Below, piece after piece: positions 15,575 to 23,057 of a DNA stretch of 25,340 bases. The stretch covers positions 1 through 25,340 of the forward strand of contig JAOADS010000008.1 in NCBI GenBank assembly GCA_026417195.1, in the 5' to 3' direction. Within the stretch, counting starts at the first letter, position 1, and every line of letters starts with the position of its first letter. A model generated the notes under the pieces. The model was not told the DNA's origin and searched no databases. It saw only the letters and a program-made list of their open reading frames with translations. A program made the position numbers and the translations under genes. This stretch comes from Ignavibacteria bacterium (GTDB lineage Bacteria > Bacteroidota > Ignavibacteria > Tepidaquicellales > OLB5).

Positions 15575-16345
15575 TTATTTTCCGGATACTCTGCGGAACT
15601 CATATAACCCTATAGAAACACTCATTGCAACATTAAGCGACTCGCAATCAGAGAAACCTCTGATTTTAAGTGTTTGAAAGTTAGGACTTACAATATCCTG
15701 ATTTATACCATTAGCTTCATTACCAAATACAATAACCGATTTTTCCGGCTTTATAATTTCATGAATATAATCAGGGGAACTGACTTCAAAAATAAACACC
15801 TGATATCCTGAAGCAAACAGTTCAGAAAGCACGGATTTAAGCTCAGCATTTGCTATCAGATTAAGATAAAATACTGCACCCTGTGAAGCTCGGATTACCT
15901 TGGAATTATAAATATCAGCTGAACCTTCACTGATTAAAACATCCTTAACTCCAAACCAGTAGGCAGAACGGAATATAGTACCGAGATTGCCCGGATCAGA
16001 TATCCTGTCAAGACCCAGAACAAGGTCCCCTGTTACTTCAGGCTTGGACTCAAGAAAAGGCAAAACACATATTATACCCTGTGAATTCTCTGTATCAGAG
16101 ATTTTATTAAACTTATCTGCTGAAAGAATACTTACATTGACTTTCGTCTTCTTAATTAGTTTAAATAAAGTGGGATATGATGAAAGTTTAAAACCTTCAC
16201 GTAAAATTATTCTTTCAGGCTTATGAGAAGATTTAAGACATTCTTCCGAAAGATGTATCCCTTCGACTAGAAACTTCCTATAAAATTGTCTGTATTTTTT
16301 TTTCTTGAGAGAAATTAGAACCTTCAGCTCGCGGGCTGTAATCAT
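15575..16345 (-). CDS. SpoU/TrmH-family RNA 2'-O-methyltransferase
   Basis: A 256-residue AdoMet-dependent methyltransferase that modifies rRNA or tRNA ribose. The N-terminal part (about 1-100) is a substrate-binding domain ('FLVEGIHLSEECLKS' and 'QGIICVLPF'). The C-terminal SPOUT knot has motif 1 DRISDPGNLGTIFRSA (about 112-127), motif 2 VIVFGNEANGIN (about 206-217) and motif 3 IRGFSDCESLNVAMSVSIGLYEF (about 230-252). Together these give the usual N, G and SLN residues for cofactor binding. The exact nucleotide target cannot be read from this. Its ATG overlaps the folE stop by 4 nt (ATGA), so it is the last gene of an overlapping minus-strand operon. Confidence 0.92.
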   Translation of the reverse strand: MITARELKVLISLKKKKYRQFYRKFLVEGIHLSEECLKSSHKPERIILREGFKLSSYPTLFKLIKKTKVNVSILSADKFNKISDTENSQGIICVLPFLESKPEVTGDLVLGLDRISDPGNLGTIFRSAYWFGVKDVLISEGSADIYNSKVIRASQGAVFYLNLIANAELKSVLSELFASGYQVFIFEVSSPDYIHEIIKPEKSVIVFGNEANGINQDIVSPNFQTLKIRGFSDCESLNVAMSVSIGLYEFRRVSGK

Positions 16346-16974
16346 TTACCTATGAGCTTGAGAAATTCCGTCCTTGTCTTGTCATCAGATTTAAATCTTC
16401 CAAGCATGCATGATGCCGTGGCAACGGAATTCTGTTTCTCAACACCTCTCATAATCATACAAAGATGATGGGCTTCAGTTACGACTGCAACACCTTTAGG
16501 TTCAAGAACCTTATTAAGCATGTCCCCGATCTCCCTCGTCATTCTCTCCTGAACCTGTAATCTGCGAGCATACATATCAACTATTCTGGGGATCTTGCTT
16601 AAGCCTACTATTTTGCCGTTTGGGATGTAAGCTACATGGCATTTGCCGTAAAAGGGAAGCATATGATGTTCACAAAGACTGTAAAAGTCAATATCTTTTA
16701 CAATAACCATTTCATCATAATGTTCATAGAAAATGGCATTGTTGAGTAACTCTTCTGCATCTTCCTTGTAGCCTTTTGTGAGATACATATATGATTTCGC
16801 TACGCGGGAAGGAGTTTTTATCAAACCCTCCCTGTCAGGGTCTTCTCCGATTAAAGAAATTATACCTTTAACATTCTTTTCAATTTCACGTAAAATATTT
16901 CCGTTTACACTTAACCCTGATATAATATTGTCATCTTCATCTGAAAATATCTCACTTTTTTTATCTTCAGTCAT
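16342..16974 (-). CDS. folE: GTP cyclohydrolase I
   Basis: Converts GTP to 7,8-dihydroneopterin triphosphate, the entry step for folate and for other pterins. The 210-residue protein is a complete type IA enzyme. Zinc ligands Cys101 and His104 lie in SLCEHHMLPFYGKCHVAYIPNG and Cys172 in HHLCMIMRGVEKQNS. GLSKIPRIVDMYARRLQVQERMT and the N-terminal DPDREGLIKTPSRVAKSYMYLTKGY segment are also present. It is overlapped by 4 nt on both sides: the PTPS-family gene upstream supplies the ATGA junction, and the RNA methyltransferase follows. The pairing suggests that its product feeds the PTPS-family enzyme encoded just upstream. Confidence 0.96.
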   Translation of the reverse strand: MTEDKKSEIFSDEDDNIISGLSVNGNILREIEKNVKGIISLIGEDPDREGLIKTPSRVAKSYMYLTKGYKEDAEELLNNAIFYEHYDEMVIVKDIDFYSLCEHHMLPFYGKCHVAYIPNGKIVGLSKIPRIVDMYARRLQVQERMTREIGDMLNKVLEPKGVAVVTEAHHLCMIMRGVEKQNSVATASCMLGRFKSDDKTRTEFLKLIGK

Positions 16975-17390
16975 TCACTACCTCCTTTATATTCAACTGT
17001 GTTATTCACAGTCTCTTCTATTTTTATTGAATACAATCTCCTCGTCGGTGATTTCAGTACCGGCTCAAGTATTTTCCAGAACTCTATTGCAAGATTTTCT
17101 GCAGACGGAAGAACACCCTGCATGAAATCAACGTCAAGGTTAAGATTTTTATGATCAACTTTCCTGATTATAAGTTCCTCTACCACTTCCTTCAGATCCG
17201 TGAAATCAATCACGAATCCGGTTGAAGGATCAACTTCTCCGCAAACAGTAACGTATAAAATATAATTATGCCCGTGACCATTGGGATTAGAACACTTCCC
17301 GAAAATTCTCATATTCTCCTCATCAGACAGACCTTCCCTGTATAATCTGTGGGAAGCACAGAAATCAAATTTTCTTGTCAGATAGATCAT
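16971..17390 (-). CDS. 6-pyruvoyl-/6-carboxy-tetrahydropterin synthase family enzyme (PTPS/QueD)
   Basis: Acts on 7,8-dihydroneopterin triphosphate, the FolE product. The 139-residue protein has the zinc ligands His14 (FCASHRL), His39 and His41 (NGHGHNY), the catalytic Cys33 (GKCSNPNGHGHNY) and the Asp79-His80 pair in VDHKNLNLDV, plus the IEETVNN segment near the end. The context 'SDEEN...FGKC.NPNGHGHNY...GEVDP.TG.VIDF.DLK' is closer to the pattern of true PTPS (tetrahydrobiopterin pathway) than to short QueD enzymes of queuosine synthesis. Activity could nevertheless be either. The start ATG (17390) lies within the 3' end of the phosphatidyltransferase gene (26-nt overlap) and the stop overlaps folE. 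No queC or queE is present in the window. Confidence 0.9.
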   Translation of the reverse strand: MIYLTRKFDFCASHRLYREGLSDEENMRIFGKCSNPNGHGHNYILYVTVCGEVDPSTGFVIDFTDLKEVVEELIIRKVDHKNLNLDVDFMQGVLPSAENLAIEFWKILEPVLKSPTRRLYSIKIEETVNNTVEYKGGSE

Positions 17391-18264
17391 TTATTTTTCT
17401 GAATGTAGATTTGTAATGATAAAATACACTTAATATTAACAATAAGTTCATTATAATTAAATTCATAAAGAGATACAGTTCGAAATTACGCATCAGGGAA
17501 CATATACATATCAGAAATATATGCGTACCTATTGAAAGACTGCTTGCCATTGTTAGAAACAGTTTGTTTTTATACCATATTCCCCTTATGACATCATCTC
17601 TACACTTGGAGTTTTTTGAGAGTTTTCCGAGCAATATCCCATCCAGCTTATAAAAAAGCAAATCCTGCCAGCCGTAGATAATCTGAAATACTTTCTGCAG
17701 AAAGATCGTCCACTTATCCAGACTTATAAGATCATGTTCAGTTACTCTTTCAATTAATCTGTTCACTGTCTTTTTTCCGGTAATTATTATAAATGAAACC
17801 TGGTAAAAAATAAAATATGAACACTGAAGCATAGAAAAAATCATTGCAATAAACGCTATCAAAACAACCGTAAGATTTTCGTACTTCTGATAAAGTTCAT
17901 ATGCTATGGCTGAAAACATACTTAAAGTTACAACAAAATCAGAAATGGAATCATAGAACCTGCCTTTGCGTGAATCCATACCTTTTGCCCTGGCAAGGGA
18001 ACCATCTACTTTATCAAGAATATTTTTAAAAAAAAGTAAGACCGAACCTGTCAGTATAACATAGAATTCACTGTTAACCATCATTACAGACCCCAGAATA
18101 CCGAAAACCATTGAAATTAATATAACCTGATGAGGAGTTATGGAAGTGTTATAAAGAATTTTCGTAATTTGCCTGGAGCCGGCATAAAGCAATAACTGCA
18201 GATTATAAAAATCATCTTGTGGATTAGTTTTAAGTGATTTCTCGTGAATGTAGGTTTTCTTCAA
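17365..18264 (-). CDS. CDP-alcohol phosphatidyltransferase family membrane enzyme
   Basis: Transfers a phosphatidyl (or similar) group from a CDP-linked donor to an alcohol acceptor in the inner membrane. The signature D-x2-DG-x2-AR-x8-G-x3-D-x3-D is complete: D84, D87, G88, A91, R92, G101, D105, D109. Several membrane helices follow (about residues 45-80, 130-160 and 230-275). The acceptor cannot be told from the motif; the approx. 300-residue size and long central loop do not match PgsA or PssA closely. The longer open frame to 18306 is false at its N-terminus because those codons lie in the tRNA-Arg gene. The only in-frame start after the tRNA is TTG at 18264 (299 aa), 12 nt after the tRNA end. 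It overlaps the PTPS-family gene by 26 nt. Confidence 0.88.
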   Translation of the reverse strand: MKKTYIHEKSLKTNPQDDFYNLQLLLYAGSRQITKILYNTSITPHQVILISMVFGILGSVMMVNSEFYVILTGSVLLFFKNILDKVDGSLARAKGMDSRKGRFYDSISDFVVTLSMFSAIAYELYQKYENLTVVLIAFIAMIFSMLQCSYFIFYQVSFIIITGKKTVNRLIERVTEHDLISLDKWTIFLQKVFQIIYGWQDLLFYKLDGILLGKLSKNSKCRDDVIRGIWYKNKLFLTMASSLSIGTHIFLICICSLMRNFELYLFMNLIIMNLLLILSVFYHYKSTFRKINDLSDKKI

Positions 18265-18276
18265 GTATTTTTTCAG

Positions 18277-18348
18277 TACTCCCGGAAGGATTCGAACCCT
18301 CACCATCAGGACCGGAACCTGACGTGCTATCCGTTACACCACGGGAGC
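18277..18348 (-). tRNA. tRNA-Arg (anticodon CCG)
   Basis: The minus strand folds into a complete cloverleaf of 72 nt. The acceptor GCTCCCG pairs with CGGGAGT, with a G-T at position 1. The D-stem is GTGT/GCAC, the anticodon stem TCAGG/CCTGA with loop TTCCGGT (anticodon CCG, reading CGG), and the variable loop 4 nt (TGGT). The T-stem is GAGGG/CCTTC with loop TTCGAAT, and the discriminator is A. CCA is not encoded, so it is added after transcription. The gene lies 8 nt after the stop of the YqhA-like gene and 12 nt before the start of the phosphatidyltransferase gene on the same strand. Confidence 0.96.
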
Positions 18349-18356
18349 AAACTTTT

Positions 18357-18893
18357 TTAATTCCTTTTCGGAACTTTTTTATTATGGGTTATAAAAATTG
18401 AAACAGCTATAAGCAATATTCCTATACTTAAGTAAAGAAGATTTATCATCTCATCATATCTGAAGTTAATGGCATATTTAAAGAACGTAACTATGAGAAC
18501 CATTATAACAACTTTTGCTATTTTTTCTTTAAGTGAGTCAAGGTCATGAATAACAAGTACTTTGGAGGAAGTTTCATCACTTTCAGCAATGTCTATTTTG
18601 CTTATGAAAAGTTCATATAATCCTATCCCAAATATCAAAAAGACTGTCCCTATGAGATAATAATCTATAGCACTCACCAGATGTGAAACCGTATGCTTTG
18701 AAAATTCCTCATAAGCTCCGGTATCAGTAAAAGCATGAAAAAATTCAGTAGTAACCTTAACAACTTCAATACAACCTAATACTATCATAATCAGAGCCGA
18801 AAGGATTGCTGCTATAACAGCTAAAAAAACCATATATCTGCTCTGCCAGATCAGTTTTTCTATTTTTTGTACCATGTTTACAAATTTAATCAT
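18357..18893 (-). CDS. yqhA: YqhA (UPF0114) family membrane protein
   Basis: A 178-residue inner-membrane protein of the YqhA/UPF0114 family, whose biochemical role is unknown. Four hydrophobic segments are visible at about 18-42, 75-96, 126-146 and 150-168. The family core is LIGTVFLIFGIGLYELFISKIDIAESD (about 80-106), followed by SKVLVIHDLDSLKEKIAKVVIMVLIVTFFKYA. The ATG at 18893 is used here, but the internal ATG at 18875 (MVQKIEKLIWQSRY) fits the usual N-terminus better. It is the first gene of the minus-strand series and is divergent from the YCF48-like gene. It is separated from the tRNA by only 8 nt, so read-through into tRNA-Arg is likely. Confidence 0.88.
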   Translation of the reverse strand: MIKFVNMVQKIEKLIWQSRYMVFLAVIAAILSALIMIVLGCIEVVKVTTEFFHAFTDTGAYEEFSKHTVSHLVSAIDYYLIGTVFLIFGIGLYELFISKIDIAESDETSSKVLVIHDLDSLKEKIAKVVIMVLIVTFFKYAINFRYDEMINLLYLSIGILLIAVSIFITHNKKVPKRN

Positions 18894-18942
18894 TTAAACA
18901 TTTAATTTAAATTGAAGAATCCGATTTAATAATGGATAAACG

Positions 18943-18958
18943 TAACGGAAATCCGTTA
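18943..18958. promoter_or_regulatory. Palindrome in the divergent yqhA / T9SS-cargo intergenic region
   Basis: TAACGGA-AA-TCCGTTA is a perfect 7-bp inverted repeat with a 2-nt spacer, 50 nt upstream of yqhA and about 100 nt upstream of the plus-strand gene. The spacing and symmetry fit a dimeric repressor or activator site better than a hairpin, since the loop would be too tight. The rest of this 165-nt gap is AT-rich with no clear -33/-7 pair. Confidence 0.3.
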
Positions 18959-19058
18959 AATTTTTACCTAAAAAAAACTTGTAATACTCATTTTATTTGC
19001 ATATTTTAGTAATTATTTTAATCACAATATTCTGAATTTAATACACTTTAAACTAAAC

Positions 19059-21227
19059 ATGAAAAATTTACACTTCCTGCTTTTTCTGGTTATACTTTCC
19101 ACATCTTTATTTTCCCAGGGTTTTAACTCAATACACACAAAAGACGGAATACACGTTATAGCAGTCGGTAAAAACGGCTCTGTATTTATGTCTTACGACG
19201 GCGGAGCTACTTTTGGAGCATATACTGCCGGATCAGTTGATCATAACGGAGTTTTTGCAATATCAAATAAGATTTTCATCTGTTCTAACAGTGGTCTTAT
19301 TTTTTACTCTACTGATTTTGGAAATAACTGGAATGCCTCCAATGCAGGTTCAAATAACCTTAACGGGATATGGTTTACAGATGCAAATACAGGTTACGTA
19401 GTAGGTAACTCGGGAGTAATTTATAAAACCACTAACGGAGCTGCTAACTGGACAGCACAGACATCTGGAACAACACAGAATCTTAATGCAGTTAAATTCA
19501 CAAGCACTACAAACGGTTATGCCTGTGGAAATAACGGAGTTGTGTTATACACTACGAACGGAGGAACAAACTGGCTTTCTTATACTACAGGGACTAATCA
19601 GAACCTTCTTGCACTTGACGTTAGCGGAGGTGTAATTATTACTACAGGTTCAGACGGAATGATATTCCGTTTCAGCGGCTCGTGGACTGCAATTGATTAT
19701 AAGATAGTGAGTAAGTCAGAGATAAGAGGTGTATCAATGATAAATTCAAATACATTTTATACATGCGGAGGTGGAGGATTCATTACTTTAACAACTGACG
19801 GAGGTTTCACAAGGACTCATCAGATGAATCCTATGCTCGCACCTTTGAAAGCAATTTATTTCCATGATGCCAACCGGGGCTGGGCTGTGGCTTCAACAAA
19901 CAATGCAATATTAAGAACAACCAATGGAGGAGCAAATTGGATATTTCAGTCCGGAGTTAATATGAACTTAAGCTGGGCTCAGCCTACAGGTGGCAACGGC
20001 AGCGGAAACATAGGGAATGGTTTCTGTATTAATCCCAGAAATAAAAATACCATCTTCATTATGATGGGAAATACCGTTAAAGCCAGTTATAACAGAGGAC
20101 AAACCTGGCAGCAGGTAGGAACCAATCCTCCATCACCATGGACAGCATCATGTCATTCTTTCTTTGTAAATGCAAACGATACCAATATCTGGATAGCTGC
20201 GAAGGGATCATCTGGAGGTTATATAATCAAAACTACCAATTATGGTGCAACATGGTATAGTGTATTAGGCCCTATTAATTTAACAAGTTACGGAATGCCT
20301 CTTGAAGATGACCCGAATGATCCTAACAGGGTTTATTTAGGTCCTGACGGACAAGCCCTAAGAGTTTCAACAAATTACGGAGAAACCTGGACAAATCTCT
20401 CAGGAGGAGAATCCGGGGGTACTTTCAGAAGCCCATGTGATATAGTAATTCAGTTTGAAAATCCTAATGTAATCTTTGTCGGGGACGGAGTTACAGGTTC
20501 AGGTAGTGCTAAATTCTGGAAATCTACTAACGGAGGAATGAACTGGGCTCTTATCAATACTGTAACGGGCTCCGAAATCCCAATGATAGGTAACACTGCC
20601 CAGGATCTGAATCTTGTATATCATTCAACCTGGTCTTCAGGCGGATTCTGGAAAAGTACCAATATGGGTTCCAACTTCACTAACATACCAGAATCCGGTT
20701 CCCTCTGGTCAACAGACATTGCAAAAGATGAACCACATTCAGTTGCTCATGTACCTTACAGTGGAGGCACATGCAGACTTTCAACTGATGGCGGCACAAC
20801 CTTCTCAAGTTCAAACATAGGAAGTTCTACAGCTGCTGGATTATTGTATTATGACAAAGCTACGTTATTCGCACAGCAGTCCGGTGGTGTTTACAGAATG
20901 ACTGCAAATTATACTGTGTCTCCGGTAGTCAATATTAAGGGTAATTCTGCTGAGACTCCAACTTCATTCTCTTTGTCTCAGAATTATCCTAATCCGTTTA
21001 ATCCTTCAACAAACATTAAGTTTGATGTTCCGTCGCTTTCATTCATAACACTGAAAGTATATAATATACTTGGCAAGGAAGTTGCATCAGTCATTAGTGA
21101 TATTATGAACCCGGGCAGATATAATGTAACGTTTGATGCTTCTGCACTTCCTTCGGGCATTTATTTCTATACCCTAAGGGCTGATGGAATAACTATATCC
21201 ACAAAGAAAATGATGCTTATAAAATAG
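19059..21227 (+). CDS. T9SS-sorted YCF48/BNR-repeat beta-propeller protein
   Basis: A 722-residue exported protein. The signal peptide is at 1-20, ending LFSQ. Residues about 25-630 are a run of BNR/Asp-box and YCF48-like beta-propeller repeats (about 10). Each has a form like 'TTNGGANW' or 'STNYGETW' at the turn (for example KTTNGAANWTAQ, YTTNGGTNWLSY, RTTNGGANWIFQ, KTTNYGATWYSV, KSTNGGMNWALI, KSTNMGSNFTNI). Such propellers bind glycans or partner proteins, or act as sialidase-like scaffolds; no catalytic set is evident. The C-terminal about 85 residues are a T9SS sorting domain (SFSLSQNYPNPFNPSTNIKF ... LPSGIYFYTLRADG...STKKMMLIK). A perfect hairpin terminator follows. It is likely a single-gene unit, divergent from yqhA. 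Confidence 0.9.
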   Translation: MKNLHFLLFLVILSTSLFSQGFNSIHTKDGIHVIAVGKNGSVFMSYDGGATFGAYTAGSVDHNGVFAISNKIFICSNSGLIFYSTDFGNNWNASNAGSNNLNGIWFTDANTGYVVGNSGVIYKTTNGAANWTAQTSGTTQNLNAVKFTSTTNGYACGNNGVVLYTTNGGTNWLSYTTGTNQNLLALDVSGGVIITTGSDGMIFRFSGSWTAIDYKIVSKSEIRGVSMINSNTFYTCGGGGFITLTTDGGFTRTHQMNPMLAPLKAIYFHDANRGWAVASTNNAILRTTNGGANWIFQSGVNMNLSWAQPTGGNGSGNIGNGFCINPRNKNTIFIMMGNTVKASYNRGQTWQQVGTNPPSPWTASCHSFFVNANDTNIWIAAKGSSGGYIIKTTNYGATWYSVLGPINLTSYGMPLEDDPNDPNRVYLGPDGQALRVSTNYGETWTNLSGGESGGTFRSPCDIVIQFENPNVIFVGDGVTGSGSAKFWKSTNGGMNWALINTVTGSEIPMIGNTAQDLNLVYHSTWSSGGFWKSTNMGSNFTNIPESGSLWSTDIAKDEPHSVAHVPYSGGTCRLSTDGGTTFSSSNIGSSTAAGLLYYDKATLFAQQSGGVYRMTANYTVSPVVNIKGNSAETPTSFSLSQNYPNPFNPSTNIKFDVPSLSFITLKVYNILGKEVASVISDIMNPGRYNVTFDASALPSGIYFYTLRADGITISTKKMMLIK

Positions 21228-21257
21228 TTAAATATCTGAAGATTATCATAACATCAC

Positions 21258-21284
21258 AAAGGCTGACTTGTTCAGCCTTTTCTT
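21258..21284 (+). terminator. Intrinsic terminator after the YCF48-like gene
   Basis: AAAGGCTGA (21258-21266) and TCAGCCTTT (21272-21280) form a perfect 9-bp stem with a 5-nt loop, followed by a T-rich end (TTTTCTT). It lies 30 nt after the stop codon. Confidence 0.78.
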
Positions 21285-21313
21285 ATAATTAAAAAATTAT
21301 TAAGTGAAAAAAA

Positions 21314-22120
21314 ATGAAAGCTAACAAATACATTCTATTCTTCATTGCTGTATTTATAATTACTCTTTTTGTATATGCATTCCCTTATGGTTTCGTGGGA
21401 ACAACAAAGAAACCGGGAAGCACTGTTGATGGATGTGTCTGTCATGGCGCATCAAACACACCAAGTGTAAGTGTAAGTATAATCGGACCGGACAGTGTTC
21501 AGACCGGAACAACTGCAACATTTACAGTGAGAGTCCAGGGAGGTCCTTCTGTTAACGGAGGTTTCAATGTCGCAGCCTTTAATGGTGATGTGAATATAGT
21601 TCCCGGCGATACTATGGTCAGAAAACAGGATGGTGAACTGACACATACTCATCCCAAACCATTTTCTGCCGGCTTGGTAAGCTGGAATTTCAGATACACT
21701 GCACCTAACAGTCCGGGCACAGACACTTTATATGCAACCGGTAACAGTTGCAATAATGACAATCTTTCAGATGGTGATCTATGGAACTGGAGCCCTAACA
21801 GACCAGTACGTATATATAATCCGATAGGTATAATAAACATCAGTGAAGTAGCTGAAAAATTCACTCTCTCTCAGAACTATCCTAATCCTTTTAATCCATC
21901 CACAACTATAGAGTTCAGTATAGCAGAGAAATCAGAAGTTATCGTCAGGGTATATGACATCTCAGGGAAAACCGTATCAGTTCCGGTTAATGAGATACTT
22001 CCGTCAGGAGTTTATAAGGTTAATTTCAGTGGTGAATCTCTTTCAAGCGGTATATATTTTTATTCACTTATTGCTGACGGAAGGTATATATCTTCAAGGA
22101 AAATGTTACTTGTAAAATAA
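21314..22120 (+). CDS. T9SS-sorted choice-of-anchor V-like protein with CxCH motif
   Basis: A 268-residue exported protein with an N-terminal hydrophobic leader (residues 5-22). Close behind is TVDGCVCHGASN (Cys41, Cys43, His44). The mid region (about 48-165) is a beta-sandwich resembling the Reelin/choice-of-anchor V domain ('VSVSIIGPDSVQTGTTATFTVRV', 'GGFNVAAFNGD', 'HTHPKPFSAGLVSWNFRYTAP', 'DTLYATGNSCNNDNLSDGDLWNWS'). Proteins of this type usually carry a CxxCH heme-like site near the start, but here only one residue separates the cysteines, so heme attachment is doubtful. The C-terminal about 90 residues are a T9SS sorting domain (FTLSQNYPNPFNPSTTIEF ... LSSGIYFYSLIADGRYISSRKMLLVK). It lies 30 nt after a terminator and is followed by another, so it is a monocistronic unit. 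The function is unknown. Confidence 0.85.
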   Translation: MKANKYILFFIAVFIITLFVYAFPYGFVGTTKKPGSTVDGCVCHGASNTPSVSVSIIGPDSVQTGTTATFTVRVQGGPSVNGGFNVAAFNGDVNIVPGDTMVRKQDGELTHTHPKPFSAGLVSWNFRYTAPNSPGTDTLYATGNSCNNDNLSDGDLWNWSPNRPVRIYNPIGIINISEVAEKFTLSQNYPNPFNPSTTIEFSIAEKSEVIVRVYDISGKTVSVPVNEILPSGVYKVNFSGESLSSGIYFYSLIADGRYISSRKMLLVK

Positions 22121-22147
22121 AAGTTTTGTTTTAATGATCCGTAATCT

Positions 22148-22174
22148 GCCACTCTTACACAGAGTGGCTTTTTT
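22148..22174 (+). terminator. Intrinsic terminator after the choice-of-anchor V-like gene
   Basis: GCCACTC (22148-22154) and GAGTGGC (22162-22168) form a perfect 7-bp GC-rich stem with a 7-nt loop, followed by six T's (22169-22174): a classical rho-independent terminator. Confidence 0.87.
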
Positions 22175-22213
22175 GTTACAGAAGAGATCATTTAATCTTC
22201 ATGAATAAATAAT

Positions 22214-22221
22214 TAAATTTG
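22214..22221 (+). promoter_or_regulatory. Candidate -7 promoter element for mazG
   Basis: TAAATTTG matches the Bacteroidota -7 consensus TAnnTTTG. It ends 5 nt before the TTG start (22227), so transcription would begin about 3 nt upstream of that codon. This would make a nearly leaderless mRNA if TTG is used, or a 42-nt leader if the in-frame GTG at 22266 is used. No good TTTG is seen at -33. Confidence 0.33.
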
Positions 22222-22226
22222 CTTTA

Positions 22227-23057
22227 TTGAAAAAGCTAAAACACAAATTATCGGCTGATAACCCGGTGAATGAGTTTGACGAATTTGTCCGGATAGTAAA
22301 ACGTCTGAGAAATGAATGTCCCTGGGACAGAGAACAGAGTCATGAGTCAATAAGGCATCTTCTGCTTGAAGAAACTTACGAAACCCTTGAAGCAATTGAT
22401 GAAAAAAACTATGAAGCCCTCAAAAAAGAATTAGGCGACCTTTTGTTACATGTTGTATTCAACGCAGTAATAGCTGAAGGGAACGGGAATTTCACTCTCA
22501 AGGAAGTAATTGAATCCATAAATAGTAAACTTATATCCAGACATCCTCATGTATTCGGAGAAACAAAGGTAAGCGGGAAAGATGAGGTGCTCAAAAACTG
22601 GGAAAGCCTGAAATTAAAGGAAGACGGAAGAAAATCTTTGCTTGACGGAGTACCTAAAAATCTGCCGTCATTAACGAGGGCTTACAGAATAGGTGAAAAA
22701 TCATCTAAGGTTGGATTTGACTGGGAAAATGCCGGTGACTCATTCAGAAAAATAGAAGAAGAGCTGAAAGAGTTCAGAGAGCTTACAGAAAGCAAAAGGA
22801 AGTCCGACGGAAAATTTTCGGATGAAGACAGAGAAGAACTTGAGAAAGAACTCGGAGATATACTCTTTGCAATTGTAAACTATTCCAGATTCCTTGAAAT
22901 CAATCCGGAAAATGCTCTGAGAAAGACAATAGAAAAATACATAAAGAGGTTTCGTTACATTGAAAATGAACTTGAAAAAGCTGGCAAAAACATAACTGAT
23001 TCAAATCTTCAGGAAATGGATCATTACTGGAACGAATCTAAGAAGATATACAGATGA
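22227..23057 (+). CDS. mazG: Nucleoside triphosphate pyrophosphohydrolase MazG
   Basis: Hydrolyses NTPs and dNTPs to NMPs and pyrophosphate; a house-cleaning enzyme that also influences the stringent response in E. coli. The 276-residue product has two MazG domains. The first (about 10-110) contains ECPWDREQSHESIRHLLLEETYETLEAID with the EExxE metal cluster, KELGDLLLHVVFNAVIAE, and SRHPHVFGE. The second (about 150-270) contains AYRIGEKSSKVGFDW, IEEELKEFRE and KELGDILFAIVNYSRFL. Metal-binding acidic clusters are intact in both. The start is TTG at 22227; GTG at 22266 (VNEFDEF) is an alternative that fits the usual family N-terminus. It is the first gene of the mazG-dacB-uvrB operon, with a 4-nt overlap into dacB. 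Confidence 0.95.
   Translation: MKKLKHKLSADNPVNEFDEFVRIVKRLRNECPWDREQSHESIRHLLLEETYETLEAIDEKNYEALKKELGDLLLHVVFNAVIAEGNGNFTLKEVIESINSKLISRHPHVFGETKVSGKDEVLKNWESLKLKEDGRKSLLDGVPKNLPSLTRAYRIGEKSSKVGFDWENAGDSFRKIEEELKEFRELTESKRKSDGKFSDEDREELEKELGDILFAIVNYSRFLEINPENALRKTIEKYIKRFRYIENELEKAGKNITDSNLQEMDHYWNESKKIYR

Noticed and set aside
18265..18306. N-terminal extension of the phosphatidyltransferase frame (start at 18306)
   Set aside because: These codons fall inside a complete tRNA-Arg cloverleaf; the start was moved to TTG 18264.
19380..20830. Repeated ACNAACGGNGGNNCNAACTGG-like DNA
   Set aside because: These are coding repeats of the BNR/YCF48 propeller (TTNGGANW turns), not a mobile or CRISPR repeat.
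20940..22120. Similar DNA at the 3' ends of the two T9SS cargo genes as a possible recombination repeat
   Set aside because: The similarity is at protein level (sorting domain) with many silent differences, so it is homology of a domain rather than a direct DNA repeat.
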